From assembly GCF_014489575.1 (NCBI RefSeq), contig NZ_CP060789.1, forward strand, positions 186,001-250,000: 64,000 nucleotides of DNA, given 5' to 3'. The notes below the pieces were generated by a model. That model saw only the letters and a program-made list of their open reading frames with translations. It did not search any database and was not told the origin of the DNA. The position numbers and the translations under genes are program-made. Shown here one piece after another: positions 26,516 to 35,377 of the stretch. How positions within the stretch are numbered: position 1 is the stretch's first letter; each line of letters starts with the position of its first letter. This stretch comes from Tessaracoccus defluvii. Its GTDB lineage: Bacteria; Actinomycetota; Actinomycetes; Propionibacteriales; Propionibacteriaceae.

Positions 26516-27933
26516 TGTCAAGTCCCCGCGTAGGTGGGGGCCTTACCTCAGATATTTTTCCCCGGGAAGCTGGGGGCTAGGCGGCTCGGGTTTTGAGGCC
26601 TGCGGGGTCGGGTGCTTTCCAGCTGATCTGGTCTTGGAGGCGGCGGGTCTTCCCGGCTGCGAGGCGGGTGAGTTCTTGTTGGATGAGGTTGATGCGGTGG
26701 GCCATGTCGGCTGGTCGGAGGTTGGCTTTTCGGGCGGCGAGTTCGGCCTGTTGGGTGGGGTTGAGGACGCCGGCGGCGAGGAGTCGCTGGTAGGGGGAGC
26801 TGGGCTTGTCGTAGAGCCGTTTGCGGCGGCCGACGGTGTCGGTGGACCAGCCGATGGGTTTCTTGGTAGGGGTGAAGAAGTTCAACCGGTCACAGACCAG
26901 TGTCCATAGCTGGTTGAGTAGCTCCAGCTCTAGCTTGGTGTCGTAGCGGTGGTAGAAGCCGTAGCGGCGGACGAGGTGGTTGTTCTTCGACTCGATGGTG
27001 GCCTGATCGTTCTTCTTGTAGGGCCGTGACCGGGTGAAGAACACGTCTCGCTGGCCGGCCCAGCCGACGAGGTCGTGGTTGATGAATTCTGACCCGTTGT
27101 CGCAGTCGATGCCGGTCACGGCGAACGGAACGTGCTCGATGAACGTGTCGAACGCGGCCAGGACATGGACCGCGGCGTTGTTGCGGATCGCGCGGGTGAA
27201 CACCCAGCCGGTGTGGATGTCGGTGAAGTTCACGGTGCGGGCGAACTCGCCCTTCAGGGTGGGGCCGCAGTGGGCGACGGTGTCGACCTCGAAGAACCCG
27301 GGTTCGGCTTCGACCTCATCGCCGGCTTTGCGGATACTGATCGAGTTGCGCAGCATCGTGCCCGGTCGGGTGGTGGTCTTGCCGCGGATCGGGTCTTTTG
27401 CTCTGGCGGGGGCCAGGTATCGGTCGATCGTGGCTGCTGACATCTGTTCCAACTCGGACCGTACTGCAGCGCTGTAGCGGTCTTCTCCCTGGATCAGAGC
27501 GCCTTCGGTTTCGAGGGCGTCGAGCCAGTCGGTCATGGCCGGGGCGAGGTACTGCCCGCAGCTGCCGCCCGAGGCCGCCCATACTCTCTGCAACACGATC
27601 AGCGCATCGTAGGAGTACTTCCGTGGCTTGGTGCGGCGGCGATCGATCACCGCGACCGTCGCGCTGGCCCGGCCGGGAGGCTGCCGGAGGCGGGCCACCA
27701 ACTGTTGGCGGGCATGGTCCCGGTTCCAGCCCGTGACCTCGACCACCTGGTCCAGGATCTGTGACTTGCCCTTCTTCGGTGCCGCCGCATACGCAGCCGC
27801 GTACTTCTTCGTGACCTCAAACCTGGCTGCCATCGACAGCTGCTCCTCAACCTCCACACCCCATCGTGGCCAGCCACACGTTCCCGGGGGAAAATACGTG
27901 AGGTACGGCCCCTACGTTCGCGGGGACTCCACA
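26516..27933 (-). mobile_element. Insertion sequence with ~48-bp terminal inverted repeats
   Basis: The left end from 26516 reads TGTCAAGTCCCCGCG; the reverse complement of the right end reads TGTGGAGTCCCCGCG. From AGTCCCCGCG inward (26521-26568 and 27881-27928) about 41 of 48 bases agree, including TACCTCA, TATTTT and CCCCGGGAA. One full transposase gene fills the element. No convincing target duplication is visible in the flanks (CTCAC and TGAGT). The right end is 65 bp from nrfH, so the insertion may replace or supply promoter sequence for the nrf operon. Confidence 0.85.
26577..27857 (-). CDS. DDE integrase-core (rve-type) transposase
   Basis: A 426-aa transposase. An N-terminal HTH region (KKYAAAYAAAPKKGKSQILDQVVEVTGWNRDHARQQLV) precedes an RNase-H-like core: first Asp in FFEVDTVAHCG, second in GIDCDNGSEFINHDL, and Glu in ATIESKNNHLVRRYGFY. 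The C-terminus is basic. The spacing is that of the rve group (IS3/IS481-like), but no specific family was recognised. The frame is intact, so the element may be active. Confidence 0.88.
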   Translation of the reverse strand: MEVEEQLSMAARFEVTKKYAAAYAAAPKKGKSQILDQVVEVTGWNRDHARQQLVARLRQPPGRASATVAVIDRRRTKPRKYSYDALIVLQRVWAASGGSCGQYLAPAMTDWLDALETEGALIQGEDRYSAAVRSELEQMSAATIDRYLAPARAKDPIRGKTTTRPGTMLRNSISIRKAGDEVEAEPGFFEVDTVAHCGPTLKGEFARTVNFTDIHTGWVFTRAIRNNAAVHVLAAFDTFIEHVPFAVTGIDCDNGSEFINHDLVGWAGQRDVFFTRSRPYKKNDQATIESKNNHLVRRYGFYHRYDTKLELELLNQLWTLVCDRLNFFTPTKKPIGWSTDTVGRRKRLYDKPSSPYQRLLAAGVLNPTQQAELAARKANLRPADMAHRINLIQQELTRLAAGKTRRLQDQISWKAPDPAGLKTRAA

Positions 27934-27997
27934 TGAGTGTCGTCGCCCGGTCGTCAGCCCCGCACCTCATCTACTACGCTCCGTCGTAGGAGGAGAG

Positions 27998-28483
27998 ATG
28001 ACACGGCTCAAGCGCATGTTGTCCCGCATTTCGAAGAAGAATCTTCTTGTCGCCGCGGGCGTCTTCGTCGTCGGTTCGTTGATCGGCGTCGGGCTCTTCA
28101 CGTTTGTCTACGCCAAGGGCATCTCCTACCTGGGTAACGACCCCGCCACGTGCGCGAACTGCCACGTGATGGAGGGGCACTACGACGCCTGGCTCGCCGG
28201 CAGCCACGCCAACGTGGCCACCTGCAACGACTGCCACGCGCCGCACGACAACATCGTCAGCAAGTACTACGTCAAGGCTGACAACGGGTTCTGGCACGGT
28301 CTGAAGTTCACGACCGGCCAGTACCCGGAGAACATCGAGATCCGTGATTCCAACCGGGCGGTGACGAACGAGGCCTGCCTCTACTGCCACTCCGAGTTCA
28401 CCAGCGATATGCGCATGACAGCAGGCAGCGACCAGATCAGCTGCACCCGTTGCCACTCCGACGTCGGTCACAGGAAAAGGTGA
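27998..28483 (+). CDS. nrfH: Cytochrome c nitrite reductase small subunit NrfH
   Basis: NrfH takes electrons from menaquinol and feeds NrfA for nitrite reduction to ammonium. The 161-aa protein has one N-terminal membrane anchor (NLLVAAGVFVVGSLIGVGLFTFVYA) and four CxxCH heme sites: CANCH, CNDCH, CLYCH and CTRCH, all facing the outside. The spacing and CANCHVMEGHYDAWLAGSHA fit the NapC/NirT/NrfH family. A strong ribosome site (AGGAGGAG) precedes ATG 27998. nrfA begins 6 bp downstream. Confidence 0.95.
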   Translation: MTRLKRMLSRISKKNLLVAAGVFVVGSLIGVGLFTFVYAKGISYLGNDPATCANCHVMEGHYDAWLAGSHANVATCNDCHAPHDNIVSKYYVKADNGFWHGLKFTTGQYPENIEIRDSNRAVTNEACLYCHSEFTSDMRMTAGSDQISCTRCHSDVGHRKR

Positions 28484-28489
28484 GTAGAC

Positions 28490-29989
28490 ATGGCTGACCC
28501 CGAGGCCACCCAGACACAGCCCGAGGGCGACGACGCCCCCGCGAAGGCTCCCCGCAGCCAGCGGACACGCAGGATCGGCATCGTCGTCGCGGCGATCGCC
28601 CTGACGGCGGTCGCGACGGCCGGTATCACCGCGTTGCTGGCCAACATCATCGAGCGCCAGGGCGAGGCCAGCGACTCGTACACCAAGGTCGTCGACCTGG
28701 ACGACACCATCGCCGACCCGGCGGTGTGGGGCCAGAACTTCCCGGCCCAGTACGAGGCGTTCCTGCGCACCAGCGAGATGACGGCGACCGTGCACGCCGG
28801 CTCCGTGCAGGAGGCCAGGACCCCCTCGGAGACCGACCCGCGCACCGTCATCTCCACCAGCCGGATCGAGGAGGATCCGCGGCTCGTGACCATGTGGGAT
28901 GGCTACCCGTTCTCGGTGGACTACCGGCACGCGCGGGGCCACGCCTACATGCTCGAGGACCAGCGGTACACGCTGCGGGTGCAGAACTTCAAGCAGCCCG
29001 GCGCCTGCCTCAACTGCCACGCCTCCACCGTCACGATCATGGACGAGTTGGGCAACGGCGATCGTGACGCCGGCTTCGCCGCGATGAACAAGATGTCGTA
29101 CGCGGACGCGAGCCAGCTCGCCGACCATCCCGTCTCGTGCATCGACTGCCACGACCCCCAGACGATGCAGCTGCGCATCACCCGCCCCGCGTTCGAGAAG
29201 GGCATCACCGCCCTCAAGAAGAGCGAGGGCGTGGAGGATTACGACGTCAACCGTGACGCCACCCGCCAGGAGATGCGCAGCTACGTGTGCGCCCAGTGCC
29301 ACGTCGAGTACTACTTCGAGAAGGAGACCAAGGAGCTCACGTTCCCGTGGACCAAGGGCCTGAACATCGACGACATCTGGGACTACTACCTGGAGGACGG
29401 GCACAAGGACTTCACGCACGCCACGACCGGCGCGGAGATCGTCAAGGCCCAGCACCCCGAGTTCGACATCTGGAGCCAGGGCATCCACGCCGACAACGGC
29501 GTCAGCTGCACCGACTGCCACATGCCGTACGAGGCCGAGGGTGCCAGGAAGGTCACCAACCACCAGATCCAGTCGCCGATGCTGAACGTCAACGCCTCGT
29601 GCATGACGTGCCACCACTCGACCGAGGACGAGATGAAGAACCGGGTCGTCAAGATCCAGGACCAGTTCATCGCCTCCCGTGACGTGGCGTTCGACTCGCT
29701 CGTCCAGCTGATCGCCGACCTGGAGAAGGCCCAGACCGACGGGACGCCGGCGGCCGCGATCGACGCCGCCCGCGAGTTCCAGAACAAGGCCAGCTTCTAC
29801 CTCGACTACGTGTACTCCGAGAACTCGTACGGCTTCCACGCGCCCGCCTACATCGAGCGGATCATCGCCGACTCGCTGGACGCGTCGCGGAAGGGGCAGC
29901 TCGTCCTGAAGGGCGTCGACCCGTCGACGTTCGCGCCGTCCGAGATCTCCCAGGCCAACAAGCAGAAGATCGAGGAACGTGAAGCCTGA
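28490..29989 (+). CDS. nrfA: Ammonia-forming cytochrome c nitrite reductase NrfA
   Basis: Catalytic subunit, 499 aa, with a membrane helix near the N-terminus (IGIVVAAIALTAVATAGITALLA). Five heme motifs are seen: CLNCH (~172), CIDCH (~217), CAQCH (~267), CTDCH (~340) and CMTCH (~371). The CAQCHVEYYF and TFPWTKG segments are specific to NrfA and hold the active-site Tyr and calcium region. The first heme, usually CxxCK with Lys ligation in NrfA, is CxxCH here. That variant exists in other bacteria and keeps activity there, so loss of function is not implied. The gene overlaps the next by 11 nt. Confidence 0.95.
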   Translation: MADPEATQTQPEGDDAPAKAPRSQRTRRIGIVVAAIALTAVATAGITALLANIIERQGEASDSYTKVVDLDDTIADPAVWGQNFPAQYEAFLRTSEMTATVHAGSVQEARTPSETDPRTVISTSRIEEDPRLVTMWDGYPFSVDYRHARGHAYMLEDQRYTLRVQNFKQPGACLNCHASTVTIMDELGNGDRDAGFAAMNKMSYADASQLADHPVSCIDCHDPQTMQLRITRPAFEKGITALKKSEGVEDYDVNRDATRQEMRSYVCAQCHVEYYFEKETKELTFPWTKGLNIDDIWDYYLEDGHKDFTHATTGAEIVKAQHPEFDIWSQGIHADNGVSCTDCHMPYEAEGARKVTNHQIQSPMLNVNASCMTCHHSTEDEMKNRVVKIQDQFIASRDVAFDSLVQLIADLEKAQTDGTPAAAIDAAREFQNKASFYLDYVYSENSYGFHAPAYIERIIADSLDASRKGQLVLKGVDPSTFAPSEISQANKQKIEEREA

Positions 29990-30737
29990 CGCGCCCGCAG
30001 CCGCGCCCGACCCCGAGGCCCTCGCGGAGTTCCTGAGGAACGCCCCCGAGGAGCTTCAGGAGTGGGCGGCCGCACAGCTCCCGCCGGAGGCCGGCGAGTC
30101 GGCACCCCCGGCAGAGCCGGTCGTCGAGCCCGTCGTCCTCACTGACGCCGACCTGGCGCTGGACGAGCTGGGCGAGGTCGACGACGAGCCCCGGCGCACG
30201 CCGAAGGTCCACACACCTCTGGACAAGGAGTCGACCCCCGTCGCCGCGCGGGCGGGCACGAGTCGCAGCCCACTCGCGCTGGTCCTCGGCGTCCTGCTGA
30301 TCGCTGGCCTCGTCTACGGGGTCTTCCGCATCGGCCTGCCCGACGCGCCCGTCGATCAGGCCGGCGGCCAACCGACGGCGACGGCGTCGCCCGAGTCGGG
30401 GGCCGCGAGGATGGCGGAGCTGGAGGCCAAGCTGCTGAGCAGCCCCGACGACGTCGCCGTCAACCTCGAACTCGGCGTCCTCCACTTCAACGCCGGTGAC
30501 GGCGAACGCGCCGAGGAACTCTGGAACCGGGTCACCGAGGTCGATCCCCGTAACCCGCAGGCCTGGTTCAACCTCGGCTTCATCCACCTCGCCCAGGACC
30601 CGCCGGACACCGAGGGTGCGCGGGCCGACTGGGACAAGGTGCTGGAGGTCGCGCCCGATTCCGACCTCGCCGCGACCGTCCGATCGCACCTCGACGCACT
30701 TGACGCCATGGGCACCCCGCCCCCGACGGAGGAGTAA
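29979..30737 (+). CDS. Membrane-anchored TPR protein of the nrf cluster (NrfG/CcmI-like)
   Basis: A 252-aa protein starting at GTG 29979 inside nrfA. A long Pro/Ala/Glu-rich cytosolic part (1-90), one helix (LALVLGVLLIAGLVYGVF), then extracytoplasmic TPR repeats (MAELEAKLLSSPDDVAVNLELGVLHFNAGDGERAEELWNRVTEVDPRNPQAWFNLGFIHL). TPR proteins in nrf operons (NrfG) and CcmI hold apocytochrome for heme ligation. Position between nrfA and resB supports this as an apocytochrome-handling factor. The role is inference from domain and location. Confidence 0.72.
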   Translation: MKPDAPAAAPDPEALAEFLRNAPEELQEWAAAQLPPEAGESAPPAEPVVEPVVLTDADLALDELGEVDDEPRRTPKVHTPLDKESTPVAARAGTSRSPLALVLGVLLIAGLVYGVFRIGLPDAPVDQAGGQPTATASPESGAARMAELEAKLLSSPDDVAVNLELGVLHFNAGDGERAEELWNRVTEVDPRNPQAWFNLGFIHLAQDPPDTEGARADWDKVLEVAPDSDLAATVRSHLDALDAMGTPPPTEE

Positions 30738-30742
30738 CGGCG

Positions 30743-32182
30743 ATGCGAGAACTGGCCGCCTGGGTCTACCGGATCCTGCGTTCGAAGGCGCTGGGAGCGC
30801 TCGTGATCATCGCGATGGCGGTGCTGACGCTCCTGGGCACCCTCATCACGCAGGAGCCGGCCGGCTCGGCCGGCGACCCCACGACCCACGCGCAGTTCCT
30901 GGAGTCGATGCAGGCCCGCTACGGGGGCTGGACCCTCGTCCTCGACGTGCTGGGCATCTTCAACCTCTGGGCGTCGCCGCTGTTCCTCGGCGTCACGGTG
31001 TTGCTGGCGCTGTCGATCATCGCCTGCACGGCGCACCGTGTGCCGCAACTCTGGCGGCGGGCCACACAGCCGCGGATCCACGTCACGGGCAAGTTCTTCG
31101 ACCGCGCCCAGTACCGCGCCTCGATGGTGCTGCCCCTGGCCCCGCAGGCCGCGCTCGACCATGTCGGGGGAGTGCTCGGCCGCAGCCTCTACCGGCGTCT
31201 GCCCGACGATCGTCTCGACGGCGGCGCCGTCGGCATGTACGCCGACCGGTTCCGCTGGGGCCCGTTCGGGACGGCGATCGCGCACGCCGCGATGGTCGTC
31301 ATCCTCGCCGCGTTCGGCGTCTCCGCCTTCACGGGTTTCGAGGAGAACCTCGACATCTCCGTCGGCCACACCGTCGAGGTGGGCCACGGCACCGGGCTGT
31401 CCGTGACGGCCGTCTCCTTCAAGGACTCCTACGACGAGGACGGCAGGCCGAGCGACTACGTCAGCCACCTCGTCGTCGAGCGCGACGGACAGATCGTCGG
31501 CGAGCAGGATGTGCGGGTCAACGAGCCGCTGCGCGTCGACGGCACCGCTCTGCATCAGGCGTCCTTCGGGGTCGCCGCCGCCCTGCGCATCACCGATCCC
31601 GCGGGCTCTGTGCTGTTCGAGGGGCCGGTGCCGCTGAAGTGGCAGAGCAACGACGGCCGCTACGCGATCGGCAAGATCACGCCAGAGGGGGCCGGCATCG
31701 AGGTGCTGGTCGTCACGCCCGCCTCCGGGGCGATGGACGCCAACATCGCGCCGGGAAGCGCCGTCTTCGAGCTCTACGACATCGCGACCGATGCGAAGCT
31801 CGACGTCGTCCCCGTCGAGCAGGGCGAGGAGGCCGAGTCCGCGGGCATGCTGCTCACCTTCGAGCGTGAGCTCCGCTACACCGGCATCATCGCCCGCCAG
31901 GATCCCGGCGCCGCCTGGATGTGGGTCGGCTCCACGCTGCTCGTGCTCGGCATGTGCATGACGTTCATGGCGCGGCACCGTCGGCTCTGGGTGCGGGTGA
32001 CCCCCGACGGCGACGGCTCGCTGGTGCAGATCGCGTCGGCCGAGAAGCTGGACACCACCTTCGAGCGGCACTTCCGCACGCTCATCGAGCGGATCGACGC
32101 GACCGCCCCCGGGGCGGAGACAACGCCCGCCGGGCCCTCCGCAGGCGGGACCACGCACGACAAGGAGCTGATCGATGCTTGA
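30743..32182 (+). CDS. resB: System II cytochrome c biogenesis protein ResB (CcsB)
   Basis: ResB and CcsA form the complex that moves heme outward and attaches it to CxxCH motifs. The 479-aa protein has paired N-terminal helices (ALVIIAMAVLTLLGTLITQEP and LWASPLFLGVTVLLALSIIACTAHR), a third near 190 (FGTAIAHAAMVVILAAFGVSAF), a large outer domain and a final helix (WMWVGSTLLVLGMCMTF), typical of ResB. A ribosome site (GGAGGAGTAACGG) precedes ATG 30743. It overlaps ccsA by 8 nt. Confidence 0.92.
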   Translation: MRELAAWVYRILRSKALGALVIIAMAVLTLLGTLITQEPAGSAGDPTTHAQFLESMQARYGGWTLVLDVLGIFNLWASPLFLGVTVLLALSIIACTAHRVPQLWRRATQPRIHVTGKFFDRAQYRASMVLPLAPQAALDHVGGVLGRSLYRRLPDDRLDGGAVGMYADRFRWGPFGTAIAHAAMVVILAAFGVSAFTGFEENLDISVGHTVEVGHGTGLSVTAVSFKDSYDEDGRPSDYVSHLVVERDGQIVGEQDVRVNEPLRVDGTALHQASFGVAAALRITDPAGSVLFEGPVPLKWQSNDGRYAIGKITPEGAGIEVLVVTPASGAMDANIAPGSAVFELYDIATDAKLDVVPVEQGEEAESAGMLLTFERELRYTGIIARQDPGAAWMWVGSTLLVLGMCMTFMARHRRLWVRVTPDGDGSLVQIASAEKLDTTFERHFRTLIERIDATAPGAETTPAGPSAGGTTHDKELIDA

Positions 32183-33074
32183 GATGGCCGAGTACCTGGT
32201 GACCGCGGCGACGGTGATCGTGCTGTTCGGCGTCGCGACGTGTTTCGCCGCCGTCACGCAGCGGCAGGGCGCCAAGGTGGAGACGCGGTCGAGGGCGCTG
32301 GTCGCCGTCGGTGACGGGCCCGCGGAGGCCGTGGCAGCCGGGGGCGGGGCGTCGCCGCAGCGACGCAGCTCGCTCGGATGGTGGGCGACCGCCTTCCAGA
32401 TCGCGGCCGTCGTCCTGCTGACCGCCTACATCGTCGTGCGCATGACCTACACGGGCCACGGGCCGTTCTCCAATCAGCACGAGTTCGCCATCGCGTTCGC
32501 GTGGGGGATCCTGCTGGTCAACCTCTTCTTCGACGTGCGGTACCGGATCCGGCTCATCTCGCTGATCGTGTTGCTGGTGACCGGCGGCATGCTCGTCTAC
32601 GCCATGTCGCTCGACACGAGCGTCAAACCGCTGATCCCCGCGCTGCAGAACAGCCTCATGCTGACGCTGCATGTGAGCTTCGCGGTCGTCGCCTATGGCG
32701 CGGCGTGCGTCTCGTTCGGTGCCGCGGTGCTCTATCTGCTGCAGCCGTCGATCCGGCGCGTGAAGCTGCCGCGCCTCGAGGTGCTCGACGACATCGGCTA
32801 CCGGGCCGCCGTCATCACCTTCCCGCTGCTGACGATCATGATCGTGCTCGGCTCGGTGTGGGCCAACACGGCGTGGGGCCGGTACTGGGGCTGGGATCCG
32901 AAGGAGACCGCCGCGCTGGTCACGTGGCTCGTCTACGGCGCGTTCCTGCACGTGCGGGTGGTGCGGGACTGGCGGGGCCGCAAGGCCGCCTGGATGCTCG
33001 TCCTCGGCTTCATTACGGTGCTGTTCGCCTACTTCGGCAACCACATCTTCGGCGGCCTGCACTCCTATGCGTGA
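32175..33074 (+). CDS. ccsA: System II cytochrome c synthase subunit CcsA (ResC)
   Basis: A 299-aa membrane protein with about eight helices. The tryptophan-rich heme-handling WWD signature is WGRYWGWDPKETAALVTWLVYG at about residues 232-253. Conserved histidines for external heme lie in the helices around TLHVSFAVVAYGAA and GNHIFGGLHSYA. It works with ResB to ligate heme to NrfH and NrfA. The gene overlaps resB and the thioredoxin gene by 8 nt each, so all are translationally coupled. Confidence 0.93.
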   Translation: MLEMAEYLVTAATVIVLFGVATCFAAVTQRQGAKVETRSRALVAVGDGPAEAVAAGGGASPQRRSSLGWWATAFQIAAVVLLTAYIVVRMTYTGHGPFSNQHEFAIAFAWGILLVNLFFDVRYRIRLISLIVLLVTGGMLVYAMSLDTSVKPLIPALQNSLMLTLHVSFAVVAYGAACVSFGAAVLYLLQPSIRRVKLPRLEVLDDIGYRAAVITFPLLTIMIVLGSVWANTAWGRYWGWDPKETAALVTWLVYGAFLHVRVVRDWRGRKAAWMLVLGFITVLFAYFGNHIFGGLHSYA

Positions 33075-33618
33075 GCGGGGGAGCGCGCTGGGTGTCGTCG
33101 CCCTTGTCGCGCTGGTGGCCTTGGTGCTCGGCGCCGTCTACCTGGTGAAGGGCGCCCCGGCAGGAGCGGACGAGCCGGTAGCGGCGGCGGGGGTGGCGAA
33201 GGTCGGCGAACCCGCGCCGGGCTTCCGGGCCATGGACATCGACGGCAATCCCGTCTCCCTCGACGACTACAGCGGAAAGCCCATCTGGCTGCTGTTCCAG
33301 GCCACGTGGTGCTCCATCTGTCGGGCGGAACTCCCGGACGTGGAGGCGGTGGCCGATCGGATCGACATCGTGTCGATCTACCTGCGCGAGGACCGGGACA
33401 CGGTGACCGACTACGCGCAGCGGCTGGACCTGGGCATCCGGAGCGTTCCCGACCCGATCGGTGAGATCTCGCTGAGCTACCTGGTGAACTCGGTGCCGAC
33501 CCACTACTTCATCGATGCGGACGGCAAGGTGGCGTCGATCCTGAAGGGTGCGGTGTCGGCGGACGAGATCGAGGCGCAGTTGGAGTCGCTGGGTGCGGGT
33601 ACGGGTGTCGAGGGCTGA
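33067..33618 (+). CDS. resA: Thioredoxin-like apocytochrome reductase (ResA/TlpA)
   Basis: A membrane-anchored thiol-disulfide oxidoreductase of 183 aa. An N-terminal helix (ALGVVALVALVALVLGAVYLV) is followed by a TlpA/AhpC-type fold (VGEPAPGFRAMDIDGNPVSLDDYSGKPIWLLFQATWCSICRAELPDVEAV). The CSIC active site (CxxC) reduces the disulfide of apocytochrome CxxCH motifs; cis-Pro is in NSVPTHYFID. No ccdA-type electron donor is in the cluster, so reductant must come from elsewhere. It is the last gene of the nrf unit. Confidence 0.9.
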   Translation: MRERGSALGVVALVALVALVLGAVYLVKGAPAGADEPVAAAGVAKVGEPAPGFRAMDIDGNPVSLDDYSGKPIWLLFQATWCSICRAELPDVEAVADRIDIVSIYLREDRDTVTDYAQRLDLGIRSVPDPIGEISLSYLVNSVPTHYFIDADGKVASILKGAVSADEIEAQLESLGAGTGVEG

Positions 33619-33652
33619 GGGCTAGCGAGCCGCAGGTCCCTGGGAGGTTGCG

Positions 33653-33697
33653 CCCTTCGACAAGCTCAGGATCCGGCACGAGCGGCGTCTCGAAGGG
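33653..33697. repeat. Palindromic CCCTTCGA/TCGAAGGG intergenic element
   Basis: CCCTTCGACAAGCTCAGG at 33653 pairs with TCGAAGGG at 33690-33697 across a 29-base spacer. CTTCGACAAGCTCAGG is a common dispersed intergenic motif in actinobacterial genomes. It may act as a transcript end for the nrf unit, but no T-run follows. Confidence 0.55.
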
Positions 33698-33773
33698 TCG
33701 ATCCGGACACATTCCTGAAGAAAAACAAACGACAAACTCTTGAACTCATAATCGTCCAGACGTACAATTAGTC

Positions 33774-34997
33774 ATGAGTTTGTCCGACCACACCAACACC
33801 CTGCTCCGCTGGGAGGAAGCAGCGGAACGTGCAGGTGTGATCGCCGGGCAGTTGGCCCAGTTGAACAACGAACTCATCGCTTTGACCGCAGAGGTTCTCG
33901 ACACATTCACCTGGGCGGAGAACGGCATCCAATCCCCGGAGCACTGGCTCAGCGTAATGTGCGCTACCTCCCCGGCGCGCGCCCGCGACATTGTCGCGAT
34001 CGCCCGCCGCCGCGGCGAGTTTCCCGTGTTGGAGGAGAAGATGGCGGCCGGCACCGTGAGCCTAGATCAGATGACGGTGGTGGCCCGGAATGTTCCCGCC
34101 TCCTACAGCGATGCGGTCTCGGTGTTTGTTGAGCATGCCACGGTGCAGCAGTTGCGTCGCGCGTTGCCGAAGTACGGCTTCGAGGAACCGCCCGACGAGT
34201 ACGAAACCCCGTGGCCCGGCCCGTCCGGTGATGAGGGGCCCACCCTGCAGATGGGCACGTTGGGGGGCCGGTTCCAGCTGCGCTACGAAGCCGACGCCCT
34301 CGAAGGTGCGTTGGTGGAGCAGGCGTTGCGGGAGGCGAAGGACGCGCTGTTCACGGCCGGTCACACCGAGGCCACGTTCGCTGACGCGATCCTCGAGGTC
34401 GCGTCCCGCTCCCTCAGCTCGGTCGAATCCGGGTCACGCCGGCAGCATTACAAGGTGCTGGTCCACCTCGAGGCCGATGGCAAGGGCTGGATCAACAAGC
34501 AGGGCGCTTTGCCGGCGCATCTGGTGGAGCGGATCACCTGCGACGGCAGCATCCGGCCGGTGTGGTTGAAGAACGCGTCGCCGGTGTCGGTGGGACGCTC
34601 GATGCGGATCGTCCCCGACCGGACCAGGAAGCTGGTGGAGGATCGTGACGGCGGCTGCCGGTATCCCGGCTGCCTGGTGACCCGGTTCCTCGAGAATCAT
34701 CACAAGCGTCACTGGAGCAAGGGTGGCTCGACGGATATCGATGAGTTGATCTCGTTGTGTACGCATCATCATCGGGAACATCACCAGGGTGAGTTCACGA
34801 TCGAGGGGAATCCGAACCGGCCCGACGGGTTGGTCTTCAAAGCGAGATATGGCTGGGAGATCGAGCCGCATATTCCGGATCCTGTGCCGCCGCCGCGTCA
34901 TGCTCCGCCGGATCAGCAACCCGTTCGGGGCTGGACCATGGACTCCACCTTGTATCTCCGCCCCAACAAGCCCCCGGCACCCGACCCCTCCTGGTAG
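33774..34997 (+). CDS. DUF222 / HNH endonuclease (13E12 repeat family)
   Basis: A 407-aa protein. Residues 1-290 form the DUF222 region (LNNELIALTAEVLDTFTWAENGIQSPEHWLSVMCATSPARARDIVAIARRRGEFPVLEEKMAAGTVSLDQM). The C-terminal HNH nuclease is DGGCRYPGCLVTRFLENHHKRHWSKGGSTDIDELISLCTHHHREHH, with zinc Cys and HH/N/H catalytic residues intact. These genes occur in many copies in actinobacteria and are sometimes tied to mobile introns or phage; function is not settled. The upstream 150 bp is AT-richer than surroundings. Confidence 0.9.
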   Translation: MSLSDHTNTLLRWEEAAERAGVIAGQLAQLNNELIALTAEVLDTFTWAENGIQSPEHWLSVMCATSPARARDIVAIARRRGEFPVLEEKMAAGTVSLDQMTVVARNVPASYSDAVSVFVEHATVQQLRRALPKYGFEEPPDEYETPWPGPSGDEGPTLQMGTLGGRFQLRYEADALEGALVEQALREAKDALFTAGHTEATFADAILEVASRSLSSVESGSRRQHYKVLVHLEADGKGWINKQGALPAHLVERITCDGSIRPVWLKNASPVSVGRSMRIVPDRTRKLVEDRDGGCRYPGCLVTRFLENHHKRHWSKGGSTDIDELISLCTHHHREHHQGEFTIEGNPNRPDGLVFKARYGWEIEPHIPDPVPPPRHAPPDQQPVRGWTMDSTLYLRPNKPPAPDPSW

Positions 34998-35377
34998 TCG
35001 TGCGCCCGCACACCGCTCTGTCGGTGGGCGTCGCTAGTCTCCTGGTGATGTCACCGGAGACAGGGGAATACCTTGAGGACCAACCACGCCCTGCGCACGG
35101 AGGATCTGCGCGTCCTGGAGGAGCTGCGCGCGGACCCGGCCACGTCCCCCCAATGAGGAAATAGCCGCAGCGGCACGGGTTGGAGCTGCGCCGGGGTCAG
35201 GACGGGCAGCGTCGGGGCGAGACCCCATCCGTTCCGCATGTAGGGGCTGGCGGAACCGGCGATGGGGGAGTAGCGTCGGTGCCCGACCCGCGATTCGGAA
35301 GGAGGTCGAAGACATGTCCCGTCACAGCTACACGCGCTGCCGTCCGGCGGCGCGTCCTTCGAACTCCCGGAGAACCC
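34998..35377 (+). other. 380-bp gap between the HNH gene and the RIO kinase
   Basis: Apart from the small candidate gene at 35314, no protein with a recognisable domain was found here. A short frame from TTG near 35073 (LRTNHALRTEDLRVLEELRADPATSPQ) follows AGGGGAATACC and has good codon use, but ends after 27 codons; it could be the stump of a lost gene. No strong hairpin was seen. Confidence 0.4.

Noticed and set aside
26505..27938. Target-site duplication of the IS upstream of nrfH
   Set aside because: Flanking bases CTCAC and TGAGT do not match as direct repeats, so none is claimed.
27974..29839. 621-aa frame opposite nrfHA
   Set aside because: Low-complexity His/Val/Asp shadow of heme-binding genes on the other strand.
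30356..32275. 639-aa frame opposite the TPR and resB genes
   Set aside because: Shadow frame; resB is complete and in order on the plus strand.
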